DNA of 64,000 nucleotides from DASUPK01 sp963843085 (GTDB lineage: Bacteria; Actinomycetota; Thermoleophilia; Solirubrobacterales; 70-9): the NCBI GenBank assembly GCA_963843085.1, contig CAWJJG010000002.1, forward strand, positions 1 to 64,000. The letters run 5' to 3'. The position numbers were made by a program, and so were the translations under genes. Below the pieces are notes generated by a model. The model was not told the origin of the DNA. It made no database searches and worked only from the letters and a program-made list of their open reading frames with translations. Shown here piece by piece: positions 25,827 through 34,006 of the stretch. How positions within the stretch are numbered: the first letter of the stretch is position 1; the number at the start of each line of letters is the position of its first letter.

Positions 25827-27184
25827 GCCATCGCTCCTGCTCGCACCGGCATCGGCTCCTGGCCGCCCGGGGCGATCGCAGGGTCGCCGCTCGGCGCGCC
25901 GAGGCTGCCGCCCGGCACTCCGTGCTGGATCGCCTCGATGAACTCGTCGCGGAATTTCTTGACCATCGCCCCGACCGGCATCGCCATCGAGTCGCCGAGC
26001 ACGCAGAGGCAGTTGCCGATGATGTTGTCCTGGACTGAGGCGACGGTCTCCAGGTCGATCGGCGTCGCCTGGCCGCGAATCATCCGCTCGAGCATCTTCA
26101 CCGTCCAGTTGGTGCCCTCGCGGCAGGGCGTGCACTTCCCGCAGGACTCGTGGTGGTAGAAGCGCGCGGTCCGCAGGGCGAGCTCGACGACGCTGGTGGT
26201 GTCGTCGAAGACGATGATCGAGCCGGAGCCGAGCATCGACCCGGCCTCCTGCATCGCCTCGAAGCTGTAGGGAAGGTTGAGCCCTTCCTCCGGCAGCAGA
26301 ACGGGCGAGGAAGACCCACCCGGGAAGAAGCCCTTGATCTTCCGGCCCGGAAGGGGTCCACCGGCGAGGCCGTTGATCAGCCGCTTCGTCTCGATCCCAA
26401 GCTCGATCTCGTAGTTGCCCGGGCGCTGCACGTCGCCCGATACCGAGACCACCTTGGTGCCCGGAGACTGCTCGGTGCCGAAGCTCTTGAACCACTCGGC
26501 GCCCGAGGCGATGATGTGGGGCGCGTTGGAGAGGGTCTCGACGTTGTTGATCAGCGTCGGACCGTCATAGAGGCCCTGGACGGCGGGGAAGGGGGGCTTC
26601 AGCCGCGGGTTGCCCCGCTTGCCCTCGAGCGAGTCGAGCAGCGCCGTCTCCTCGCCGCAGATGTAGGCGCCCGCCCCACGATGGACGACCAGCTCGACCT
26701 GCTCTCCGGTGCCCAGCACGTCGGCGCCGAGAAAGCCGGCCTCGTAGGCCTCCTCAACGGCCTTGTCCAGGATGTCGCCTTGCAGGTCGTACTCGCCGCG
26801 GATGTAGATGAAGCAGCGGTTCGCCATCGCGGCCCGGGCCGCGATGATGATTCCCTCGATCAGCTGGTGCGGGTTCTTCTGCAGCAGCTCGCGGTCCTTG
26901 AACGCGCCCGGCTCGGACTCGTCGGCGTTGCAGCAGAGGTACTTGTCCATGTCCCCGCGCGGCAGGAACGATGCCTTCTTGCCCATCGAGAAGCCGGCGC
27001 CGCCGCGACCCCGAAGGCCCGAGTCCTCGAGCTCGTTCAGGACCTCCTCGGGGGTCATCTCCTCGTAGGCCTTGCGGATCGACTGGTAGCCGCCGAACTT
27101 GCGGTACGTCCTGATCGAGGCAAGCCCCGGCTCGTCGATGTTTCGGAACAGCATGCGGGTCTCGAATGCCTTCAGTGGAGGCAT
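25823..27184 (-). CDS. nuoF: NADH-quinone oxidoreductase subunit F
   Basis: 453 residues from the ATG at 27184, within the TGATG junction after nuoE. NADH/FMN-binding subunit: GLRGRGGAGFSMGKK is the FMN/NADH-binding glycine loop, GAGAYICGEETALLDSLEG the second nucleotide-contact block, and ESCGKCTPCREG with a fourth Cys downstream (NCLCVLG) ligates the N3 4Fe-4S cluster. The C-terminus has a Gly/Pro-rich tail of about 25 residues. Confidence 0.96.
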   Translation of the reverse strand: MPPLKAFETRMLFRNIDEPGLASIRTYRKFGGYQSIRKAYEEMTPEEVLNELEDSGLRGRGGAGFSMGKKASFLPRGDMDKYLCCNADESEPGAFKDRELLQKNPHQLIEGIIIAARAAMANRCFIYIRGEYDLQGDILDKAVEEAYEAGFLGADVLGTGEQVELVVHRGAGAYICGEETALLDSLEGKRGNPRLKPPFPAVQGLYDGPTLINNVETLSNAPHIIASGAEWFKSFGTEQSPGTKVVSVSGDVQRPGNYEIELGIETKRLINGLAGGPLPGRKIKGFFPGGSSSPVLLPEEGLNLPYSFEAMQEAGSMLGSGSIIVFDDTTSVVELALRTARFYHHESCGKCTPCREGTNWTVKMLERMIRGQATPIDLETVASVQDNIIGNCLCVLGDSMAMPVGAMVKKFRDEFIEAIQHGVPGGSLGAPSGDPAIAPGGQEPMPVRAGAMA

Positions 27185-27993
27185 CAGCTGCTCTTCCTCG
27201 GTTTCGGCTTCGGCTTGTTGACGGGGTGGCGGGAGAGGCGCTTGTCTGCCGGGAACTTCTCTTTGCCGGCGGCGGTGGGGCGGTCCTGCAGCCTCTTCTC
27301 CGGGAGGACCTCCTTGCGGTTCTTCCGCAGCGCCTCGACTGCGGTCTCCGCGTCCTCCTCGGTGAGCGGCCCGTAGTAGCGCTCGTCGATCGAGGCCATC
27401 GGCGCCAGGTCGCAGGCGCCCAGGCACTCGAAGCCGCGCACGAAGACCTTGCCGTCCTCGGAGGTCCCCTGGCCGTCGACCCCGGCCGCCTTGCCGAACG
27501 CCTCGAGCAGCCGGTCGGCGCCCCGCAGCCAGCAGCTGATGTTGGTGCAGACCAGCACCTGGTGATCGCCCTCGGGCTCCAGGCGGAAGAGGTCGTAGAA
27601 GCTCGCCACCGACTCGAGATAGCCCGGGGTGACCCCCATGACGGCCGCGGCCTGCTCGATGCCCTCGGGTGTGCACCAGCCGTAGCGGCGCTGGACGGCC
27701 CAGAGCGCCGGGATCGCCGCCGAGCGCTTCTGCGGGTAGCGGCTCATCGCCCGCCGGATCTGCTGGGCCAGGGCGCGCGGCACCTCGACCTCGGAGGTCT
27801 CCGGGACCGGAGCCGCCTCGCCGCGCGGCTCGCGCGACTCCGCCGACGCCTGGATCACCTCGATCTCGTCCCCCGGGAGGTCGACGCCGACCTTCTCCTG
27901 CTCGTCCGGCATGGGCGGCGGCTCCGGAGCGTCGTGGATGTGCCCGGGGTCGCTGGTCCAGTCGCGCTTGCCCTTCGGCAGCAGCGGGCTCAT
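27184..27993 (-). CDS. nuoE: NADH-quinone oxidoreductase subunit E
   Basis: 269 residues from the ATG at 27993, which overlaps the nuoD stop (ATGA). The thioredoxin-like 2Fe-2S domain (N1a) shows CTNISCW and CLGACDLAP, with the four cysteines in the expected order, preceded by the helical FYDLFRLEPEG region. An N-terminal extension of ~70 residues (acidic, Pro-rich) and a basic C-terminal tail (KPKPKPRKSS) exceed the E. coli protein (166 residues). Confidence 0.94.
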   Translation of the reverse strand: MSPLLPKGKRDWTSDPGHIHDAPEPPPMPDEQEKVGVDLPGDEIEVIQASAESREPRGEAAPVPETSEVEVPRALAQQIRRAMSRYPQKRSAAIPALWAVQRRYGWCTPEGIEQAAAVMGVTPGYLESVASFYDLFRLEPEGDHQVLVCTNISCWLRGADRLLEAFGKAAGVDGQGTSEDGKVFVRGFECLGACDLAPMASIDERYYGPLTEEDAETAVEALRKNRKEVLPEKRLQDRPTAAGKEKFPADKRLSRHPVNKPKPKPRKSS

Positions 27994-29294
27994 CTGTCGA
28001 CACCTCCGATGATCGGATCGAGCATCGCCAGGTTCTGGATCAGGTCGGCGATCAGCCCGCCGACCGACATGTCGCGGAAGCACTGGAGGTTGACGAAGGA
28101 CGGATCCCGGAAGTGGACCCGCGCGGGCTTCGAGGAGCCGTCAGCCAGGATGAAGCAGCCGAGCTCGCCTCGGGGGGACTCGATCGAGTAGTAGAGCTCT
28201 CCAGGCGGCACGCGGTAGCCCTCGGTGACGAGCTTGAAGTGGTGGATCAGCGACTCCATCGAGGTCGAGAGCTCGTCGCGGGGCGGCAGGACGTACTTGC
28301 GGTCGTCGGAGATCCAGGGGCCCTCCGGCATCCCGTCGAGGACCTGCTCGATGATCCGCACCGACTCGCGCATCTCCTGCAGACGCACGCGATAGCGGTC
28401 GTAGCCGTCGCCGATCGTGCCGACCGGGATCTTGAAGTCGAAGTCCTCGTAGGACAGGTAGCCGGGGGACTTGCGGAGGTCCCACGGCTCGCCGGCGGCC
28501 CGGAGCAGGGGGCCGGTGACGCCGAGCTCGAGCAGCCGCTCCCGCGAGACGATCCCGACGTTGCGGGTGCGGTGCAGGAAGATCTCGTTGCGGTCAAGCA
28601 GCGCCTCGTACTGGTCGATCCGGCTCGGCATCAGGTCGGTGAACTGCCGGACCTTCCGCTCGAAGCCGACCGGGATGTCCTCGAAGACGCCGCCGACCTG
28701 GAAGTAGCGGGTGTGCATCCGCTGGCCCGCCGACATCTCGAAGAGGTCGAGGATCGTGTCGCGCTCGCGGAAGCAGTACCAGAACATCGAGATAGCGCCG
28801 AGATCCAGGGCGGAGGTGCCGAGCCAGACCAGGTGCGAGTGGATTCGGTTGAGCTCCATGTGGAGGATGCGCAGGTACTTCGCGCGCTCCGGGATCTCGA
28901 GCTCGAGCAGGCGCTCGACGCAGCCGCAGTAGGCCTCCATCTGGAAGAAGTAGGAGAGGTAGTCCATCCGCTCCACGAACGGGATGACCTTCCAGTAGCT
29001 CTTGTCCTCGCAGGACTTCTCGATCCCGGTGTGGAGGTAGCCCATGATCGGCTTGCAGTCGAGGATGCGCTCCCCCTGGAGCGTCACGATCAGTCGCAGC
29101 ACCCCGTGCGTGGCCGGGTGGTGCGGGCCCATGTTGATGGTGAGGATCTCCTGCTCCGGCTCCAGGCCCGGCCCGCCGAGGTCCTGGTGGGCGATCTCGG
29201 CGGCGTCCACCAGCGGGGACGCGGGGTCCTCGGCCTCGCGGGAGTAGCCGCGCTCGGTGATGTCCGCCTCGTCGCGGAGGAGGTCGTCGGCCAT
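27990..29294 (-). CDS. nuoD: NADH-quinone oxidoreductase subunit D
   Basis: 434 residues from the ATG at 29294 (TAATG overlap with nuoC). The 49-kDa subunit lines the quinone site; it keeps NMGPHHPATHGVLRL (with the quinone-site His) and ESPRGELGCFILADG, and the VGGVFEDIP region. The GTG four codons upstream is in frame but would lie inside nuoC. Confidence 0.95.
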   Translation of the reverse strand: MADDLLRDEADITERGYSREAEDPASPLVDAAEIAHQDLGGPGLEPEQEILTINMGPHHPATHGVLRLIVTLQGERILDCKPIMGYLHTGIEKSCEDKSYWKVIPFVERMDYLSYFFQMEAYCGCVERLLELEIPERAKYLRILHMELNRIHSHLVWLGTSALDLGAISMFWYCFRERDTILDLFEMSAGQRMHTRYFQVGGVFEDIPVGFERKVRQFTDLMPSRIDQYEALLDRNEIFLHRTRNVGIVSRERLLELGVTGPLLRAAGEPWDLRKSPGYLSYEDFDFKIPVGTIGDGYDRYRVRLQEMRESVRIIEQVLDGMPEGPWISDDRKYVLPPRDELSTSMESLIHHFKLVTEGYRVPPGELYYSIESPRGELGCFILADGSSKPARVHFRDPSFVNLQCFRDMSVGGLIADLIQNLAMLDPIIGGVDR

Positions 29295-29854
29295 TACTCG
29301 AACCACCTCGGGGCCTCGATCTCGTTGTGGGTGAAGAGCACCGGCTCGCCACCGATCGGGAAGTCCCGGCGCTGCGGCCAGCCGACGTAGTCCTCCGGCA
29401 TCAGGATCCGGCGCAGGTCCGGATGGCCGCGGAAGACGATCCCGAAGAAGTCATAGGCCTCCCGTTCCTGGAAATCAGCGGTTGGGAAGAGTTCAACGCA
29501 CGAGTCAAGCTCGGGGAGGTTCTCGGTCGCCGCGAACCCGTTGGATCCGTCGCCCGCGGCGGGATCGGCCAGCAGCGCCTTGACGTGCAGCCGCTCCATG
29601 CGCTCGCGGCAGAGCAGCTCGTAGTGGACGGCGAAGCGCGGGGTCGCCGGCAGGTAGTCCGCGGCGTGCACGCTGGAAAGGAACCGATAGCCCTGCTCCG
29701 GGGTGTCCCGCAGCCAGGTGAGGGTGTGGAGGATCCCGTCTGGGTTGACGATCAGGGTCGCGCGGCCGTGCTCCACCGAGGTCTCGATGACGGTCCCCGC
29801 ACGCCCCTTGTCGATTCCCTGGGCGATCAGCTCCAGCCCGGGGGCGTCAGGCAT
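29294..29854 (-). CDS. nuoC: NADH-quinone oxidoreductase subunit C
   Basis: 186 residues from the ATG at 29854, overlapping the 3' end of nuoB by 8 nt. The 30-kDa subunit signature EREAYDFFGIVFRGHPDLRRILMPEDYVGWPQRRDFP is complete in its conserved residues. It is a separate gene here, not fused to nuoD as in E. coli. Confidence 0.95.
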   Translation of the reverse strand: MPDAPGLELIAQGIDKGRAGTVIETSVEHGRATLIVNPDGILHTLTWLRDTPEQGYRFLSSVHAADYLPATPRFAVHYELLCRERMERLHVKALLADPAAGDGSNGFAATENLPELDSCVELFPTADFQEREAYDFFGIVFRGHPDLRRILMPEDYVGWPQRRDFPIGGEPVLFTHNEIEAPRWFE

Positions 29855-30527
29855 CCGCTGTTTCCTCCGAGTGCTTCGGGCCCACCGCCCGGGCGGCGCG
29901 CTCGATCGCCTCGGGGGTCGGCTCACCCGACTCGAAGCGCGCCCACTCCTCGGTGCCGCTCGCGTTGTAGCGCTCGCGCCAGCCGAGGTCGGGCTGGCCC
30001 CGGACCAGCCGCTGCAGCTTGTTGAAGCCGTGGAGGAGGGCCTCAGGGCGAGGCGGGCATCCGGGGACGTGGATGTCCACCGGCATGAACTTGTCGGCGC
30101 CCTGGACGACGGCGTAGTTGGCGAACATGCCCCCCGAGGAGGAGCAGGCGCCCATCGCGATCACCCACTTGGGCTCGAGCATCTGGTCGTAGACGCGACG
30201 GACGACCGGGGCCATCTTCACTGAGACCCGGCCGGAGAGAATCATCATGTCCGCCTGCCGGGGGGAGGCACGAAATGCCTCCGCGCCGAACCTCGCGATG
30301 TCGTAGCGCGAGGTGACCATCGACATCATCTCGATCGCGCAGCAGGCGAGGCCGAAGGTCATCGGGAAAAGGGCGTTCGACCGTCCCCAGTTGAGGACGT
30401 TCTCGAGGGTGGTCGTGAGGAGGCGCTCCTCGACGTACTCGTCGAGGTCCCTTCCCTCGAGGTCCCCGCGCAGCAGGTCGCGGGCGCGCAGCTGCCGTGA
30501 TCGCAGGCTCTCGCGCTCTACTTCCAA
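29847..30527 (-). CDS. nuoB: NADH-quinone oxidoreductase subunit B
   Basis: 226 residues from TTG at 30527, chosen because GGAG lies 7 nt upstream and the frame otherwise lacks a start near the expected N-terminus; it overlaps the nuoA stop. N2 cluster ligands are present: tandem Cys in GLACCAIEMM, Cys in GACSSSGG, and Cys in VPGCPPRPEALL. The N-terminal ~35 residues before the domain are charged and helical. Confidence 0.93.
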   Translation of the reverse strand: MEVERESLRSRQLRARDLLRGDLEGRDLDEYVEERLLTTTLENVLNWGRSNALFPMTFGLACCAIEMMSMVTSRYDIARFGAEAFRASPRQADMMILSGRVSVKMAPVVRRVYDQMLEPKWVIAMGACSSSGGMFANYAVVQGADKFMPVDIHVPGCPPRPEALLHGFNKLQRLVRGQPDLGWRERYNASGTEEWARFESGEPTPEAIERAARAVGPKHSEETADA

Positions 30528-30877
30528 TCGAGCGCTCCTCGGCGCCAGACGAAGATCAGCGCGACGAGCAGAAGCGCGACGAAGACGAGGATCTCCCCCA
30601 GCACGAACACGCTCTTGGTGGCGTGGACGAGGACGCCGACCGGATAGAGAAAGACGACCTCGATGTCGAACAGGATGAACAGCATCGCGATCATGTAGAA
30701 GCTCACGCCGAAGCGGAAGGTCCGGGTGATGTGGGAGGGGAGCCCGCACTCGTACGGCTGCCCCTTGATCGGATTCGGGCGCTTGGGCCCGGTGATCGAG
30801 TTCAGCAGTGCGAAGGCGCCTCCCACGATGACCCCTAGGCCGGCGAACACGAGAACGGGGAGGTAGCTCTGGAGCAC
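30518..30877 (-). CDS. nuoA: NADH-quinone oxidoreductase subunit A
   Basis: 119 residues, three membrane helices. The loop YECGLPSHITRTFRFGVSFYMIAMLFILFDIEVVFLYP is the NuoA hallmark, including the cysteine that reports the active/deactive transition. First gene of the nuoABCDEFGHIJKLMN operon. GTG start; TATAAG on the minus strand (30895-30890) ends 12 nt upstream and is the best promoter -10 candidate. Confidence 0.95.
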   Translation of the reverse strand: MLQSYLPVLVFAGLGVIVGGAFALLNSITGPKRPNPIKGQPYECGLPSHITRTFRFGVSFYMIAMLFILFDIEVVFLYPVGVLVHATKSVFVLGEILVFVALLLVALIFVWRRGALDWK

Positions 30878-30889
30878 GATTCGTTCGGT

Positions 30890-30895
30890 CTTATA
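30890..30895 (-). promoter_or_regulatory. candidate -10 (TATAAG) of the nuo operon
   Basis: In the 135-nt divergent gap between nuoA and the plus-strand membrane-protein gene, TATAAG on the minus strand lies 12 nt before the nuoA GTG. A -35 at consensus spacing is not obvious, so this is tentative. Confidence 0.3.
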
Positions 30896-31012
30896 CCACC
30901 GCGACCGGAACTTTGTAGCAAAGTGTTACATAGTGCTTTTCCGCATCAGCAAGCGGAATTCCGACCCATTCTGGCGGCTTTCGCCGGATTCCACCTCTAA
31001 GCTCCCGCGCCC

Positions 31013-31447
31013 GTGGCGGAAGTCCATCTCGTAGTCGGGGTCGCGCTGATCGCCGCCAATCTGGTGGCGGGGGTGTGGGGCGGGCTCGCCTGGCTCCAGA
31101 ACCGGCCGACCACTACGGGCTTCTGGTATGCGCTCAGGGTCGCCCAGGTCAGCGTCATCCTGCAGGCGCTGCTCGGGCTCCTGCTGGTCTTCACGGGACA
31201 TCACGCCGCCCAGCTGCACATCCTCTACGGCGTCCTGCCTCTCGTCATCTCATTGCTCGCGGAGGTGGTTCGCGCCGGCTCCGCCCAGTACGAGATCGGG
31301 GATCTCGACATCCGCTCCCTCTCCCAGGAGCGCCAGACCCAGATCGCGCTCGCGATCGTCCGCCGCGACACGGGGATAATGGCGACAGCTTGCCTGGTGA
31401 TCTTCCTGCTCGCGCTGCGCGCGGCCGGGACCAGCTCGGCCTTCTAG
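31013..31447 (+). CDS. hypothetical membrane protein
   Basis: 144 residues with four hydrophobic stretches (near 5-27, 44-66, 68-88 and 121-138). Not recognised. The spacing of His residues (TGHHAAQLHILYG) in helix 2-3 is notable and could bind a metal or heme, but this is only suggestive. The start is GTG at 31013; TAAGCT at 30998-31003 lies 9 nt upstream. Divergent from the nuo operon. Confidence 0.65.
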   Translation: MAEVHLVVGVALIAANLVAGVWGGLAWLQNRPTTTGFWYALRVAQVSVILQALLGLLLVFTGHHAAQLHILYGVLPLVISLLAEVVRAGSAQYEIGDLDIRSLSQERQTQIALAIVRRDTGIMATACLVIFLLALRAAGTSSAF

Positions 31448-31485
31448 ACGAACGCGTTCCGACCGCTAAGCTACGCGTGAGGGAG

Positions 31486-32331
31486 ATGAAACGGCGGGTT
31501 CTGCTCTTGATGTTGATCGCGGCTCTGTTCGCGCCGCCGGCTTCGGCGGACGCAGCGACCTTCTTCGGCTCCGGGATGACGGTGCCCGCACAGGGACCGG
31601 CGGCGCCATATCCGTCGGCGATCCAGGTCTCGGGTGTCCCTGGCGTCCCCAGCCACGTCTCGGCCACGCTGCGGGGGGTGACCTACAAGTTCGTGCAGGA
31701 CCTTGACGTACTGCTGGTCGGGCCCGGCGGGCAGAACGTCATCCTCTTCTCGGACGCCTGCGGTGGGGACGAGTGGCAGAACGTCGACATCAGCTTCGAT
31801 GACAGCGCCCCGACGATGGCGTCGATCGGGACGGAGCCTTGTTTCGAAGACGTGTACAAGCCGACCAACTACGGCGGCGGAGACACTTTCCCCGCTCCGG
31901 CTCCTGGAGGGCCGTACGGCTCGGCGCTGGCGCCGCTCGGCGGCGTCGACCCGAACGGCGCCTGGTCCCTCTACGTGGTCGACGACACTCCGCTCGAAAG
32001 CGGCAGCCTCGCCGGCTGGGCGATCGAGCTCGACGGCGTCAGCAGCGGACTCAAGTGCGCCGGCCGCAGGGCGACGATGGTCGGGACGCAGGGCCGCGAC
32101 GTGATCCGGGGCACCGGTCACGCCGACGTGATCGTCGCGCTCGGCGGTAATGACACGGTGATCGGCCGCAACGGCAAGGACCGGATCTGCGGTGGCAAGG
32201 GCAAGGACCGGTTGTACGGCGGATCGGGCAAGGACAAGCTCTTCGGCGGCAAAGGCAAGGACAAGCTCTTCGGGGGCAAAGGCAAGGACAAGCTCGTCGG
32301 CGGCCCCGGCCGGGACAAGCAGGTCCAGTAG
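31486..32331 (+). CDS. secreted P-domain-like protein with C-terminal GGKGKDKL repeats
   Basis: 281 residues: signal peptide (1-24, ASADA region), a beta-sandwich resembling proprotein-convertase P domains (LDVLLVGPGGQNVILFSDACGG, NGAWSLYVVDDTPLESGSLAGWAIELDG), then about eight nonapeptide-like Gly-Asp repeats (GTQGRDVIRG through GGKGKDKLFGG). The repeats follow the hemolysin-type calcium-binding pattern GGxGxDxL but with Lys in the variable sites. Three consecutive units are nearly identical in DNA. Extracellular, probably calcium-binding. TAAGCT at 31467-31472 is a likely -10; GTG 31477 is an alternative start. Confidence 0.75.
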   Translation: MKRRVLLLMLIAALFAPPASADAATFFGSGMTVPAQGPAAPYPSAIQVSGVPGVPSHVSATLRGVTYKFVQDLDVLLVGPGGQNVILFSDACGGDEWQNVDISFDDSAPTMASIGTEPCFEDVYKPTNYGGGDTFPAPAPGGPYGSALAPLGGVDPNGAWSLYVVDDTPLESGSLAGWAIELDGVSSGLKCAGRRATMVGTQGRDVIRGTGHADVIVALGGNDTVIGRNGKDRICGGKGKDRLYGGSGKDKLFGGKGKDKLFGGKGKDKLVGGPGRDKQVQ

Positions 32332-32377
32332 CCGGCATACCTCCCGATTGGCCCGCCGATGCTCGAGCGTTCCCGGT

Positions 32378-32786
32378 TCAGGGGCCGAAGCGCTCGTAGA
32401 GCTCCGGCAGGATCGCGCCGAGGTTCGCGTACTCCTCCGCACAGTGGCGGGCGAGGGCATGCGGCAGCTCCTTGGGCATCGCCAGCCTGCGGACGAAGGC
32501 GGGGTGGATCAGGGCACCGAGCCAGAAGTGGCTGCGAAGGACCACGCCATCGCCCTGCCGCAGGAACGTGGACCATCACGCTGTGGCGGATGCGCAGGCG
32601 CGCGTCGGCGATCTGGCCGCAGACGATCGTCGCCACTCGCGGATCGTCGAGCGCGTCCGCGGAGAAGCCGACCTCGCTGGGCGAGCGGAAGTAGATCCGG
32701 GCGTGGACCGTCCCGGTGCCGACATCCTCAACGGCGCGGTGGGTCGCGCCCCAGTGGGGGCCTCGGTCGATCGGATCCTCGAGCCG
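32378..32786 (-). pseudogene. remnant of a phloretin/DAPG-hydrolase-like gene (5'-truncated and frameshifted)
   Basis: The minus strand encodes, in two frames, the C-terminal part of a protein resembling phloretin/2,4-diacetylphloroglucinol hydrolases. The upstream part reads GPHWGATHRAVEDVG...ARIYFRSPSEVGF...RHSVMVHVP; near 32570 the frame must shift to continue as GDGVVLRSHFWLG...ALARHCAEEYANLGAILPELYERFGP and stop at 32378. HCAEE matches the His-x3-Glu zinc-ligand spacing of that family. An in-frame stop at 32576-32578 blocks the second frame. The N-terminus is missing: homology ends where the TetR remnant begins. Confidence 0.6.
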
Positions 32787-33062
32787 CGGTCACGCGCCCA
32801 GCTCGTCGCACGGTACGAGCTGGTTCTCGAGGCGACCCGGCGCGACGAGCTCCAGCGAGAATTCGCCGCCGCCAGGGAGCGGTTCGTGGAGCTGGCCGGG
32901 GCGGTGCTCGAGGCCACCGGATGCCGGACCCCGGAGAGACACGCTGCCCAGCTGATCGCCCTGCTCGACGGCGTCCTGGTCGACCAGCTGATCGGGGCGC
33001 GCAGCTTCCTCGATCGTGACGGGATCCGCAATGCGATCGAGCGCCAGATGGCGGGCTGCTGA
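32787..33062 (+). pseudogene. remnant of a TetR-family regulator (C-terminal ligand-binding part only)
   Basis: From 32787 the plus strand reads SRAQLVARYELVLEATRRDEL, then FVELAGAVLEATGCRTPERHAAQLIALLDGVLVDQLIG, typical of the C-terminal helices of TetR regulators. The ~90 N-terminal residues with the helix-turn-helix are absent; upstream codons in this frame are antisense to the hydrolase remnant and have no HTH. The fragment is therefore non-functional. It lies head-to-head with the hydrolase fragment. Confidence 0.6.
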
Positions 33063-33077
33063 GCGCCGCGAGAATCG

Positions 33078-33893
33078 TCAGGCGTGAGGCGGCTGGGTCA
33101 GGGTGAACGCTGCGCCCTGCGGGTCCACGAAGACGCCCTGCCGCATGCCGCCGGGCATGTCGTACGGGGGAGTGAGCACCCGGCCGCCGCCGTCCTCGAC
33201 CCTCGCCGCGGCCGCATCGACGTCCGCGATCCAGAAGTCGACGTTCCAGTGCGGGTCCACGCCATCGCCGCCCATCTCAAGCGGCAGCATCGCCGCGGCG
33301 ACGTCGCGCCGCACGGGCTGCTCGGGCTCTCCGCCGACATAGCCCGGAACGAGCCAGAGCACCATCTCGCTCTCGCCCATCGCGAAGGTCTCGGTATCCC
33401 AGCCGAAGACCTCGCCGTAGAAGCGCTTCGAGTTCTCGGGATCGCCGGTCATCAGAGAGCTCATCGCGTAGGCGCCCGGCTCGTTGACCAGCTGGGCTCC
33501 CCGGTGCGTGCCCGGCTGCCAGGCGCCGATGACGGCTCCGGCGGGATCGGCGATCACGGCGATCCGGCCGCCGTCGAGGGCGTCGAACGGTTCGACCACG
33601 ACGCTGCCGCCCGCGCCGCGAGCCCTCGCGGCGGTCGCGTCGACGTCGTCGACCCAGACGTAGGTGGTCCAGGCGGTGACCTCGGGCGCCCCCTCGGGGC
33701 GGGAGGCGATGGCGGCGACGTCTCGCCCGCGGAGCCGGCAGATGTAGTGCGTTCCCTCGACGCCCTCGGGCATCGTTTCCTCGGCCTCCCAGCCGAAGAT
33801 CTGCGTATAGAACCTCATCGCGGCGTCCGCGTCAGGCTGCCAGGTGTCGACCCAGCAGGGCACACCGGGCTGAAAACCGTCTCGCTCGCTCAT
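33078..33893 (-). CDS. two-domain VOC (glyoxalase-like) protein
   Basis: 271 residues formed by two VOC domains in tandem: the first begins PGVPCWVDTWQPDADAAMRFYTQIFGWEA and the second around GAYAMSSLMTGDPENSKRFYGEVFGW. Each has the FGWE core and a final VDPQGA/IADPAGA strand. Similar proteins in actinobacteria are annotated as hydroxylases or resistance proteins, but substrate is unknown. ATG start with AGGAGG 7 nt upstream. A 7-bp inverted repeat lies just before the gene. Confidence 0.86.
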   Translation of the reverse strand: MSERDGFQPGVPCWVDTWQPDADAAMRFYTQIFGWEAEETMPEGVEGTHYICRLRGRDVAAIASRPEGAPEVTAWTTYVWVDDVDATAARARGAGGSVVVEPFDALDGGRIAVIADPAGAVIGAWQPGTHRGAQLVNEPGAYAMSSLMTGDPENSKRFYGEVFGWDTETFAMGESEMVLWLVPGYVGGEPEQPVRRDVAAAMLPLEMGGDGVDPHWNVDFWIADVDAAAARVEDGGGRVLTPPYDMPGGMRQGVFVDPQGAAFTLTQPPHA

Positions 33894-33905
33894 CGTCGTC
33901 CTCCT

Positions 33906-33927
33906 GATAGCTCAGAAGCAAGCTATC
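33906..33927. promoter_or_regulatory. inverted repeat upstream of the VOC gene
   Basis: GATAGCT (33906-33912) and AGCTATC (33921-33927) form a 7-bp inverted repeat with an 8-nt spacer, 12-34 nt before the start codon and upstream of the Shine-Dalgarno sequence. It could be a repressor operator; no regulator gene is adjacent. Confidence 0.3.
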
Positions 33928-34006
33928 GCTCACTCGCAGGAGCTCCTTACCACCCTGTTCCGCGCGTTCGGCGCCTGGGCCTACCTCCTGGTCACCCCCA
34001 CAGGCG

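Noticed and set aside
23988..26159. 723-codon plus-strand frame opposite nuoG/nuoF
   Set aside because: Antisense shadow; both genes on the minus strand are complete with cofactor motifs.
32472..33062. A complete 196-residue plus-strand gene over the scar
   Set aside because: Its first 105 codons are antisense to the hydrolase remnant; only the last ~90 codons resemble a TetR regulator.
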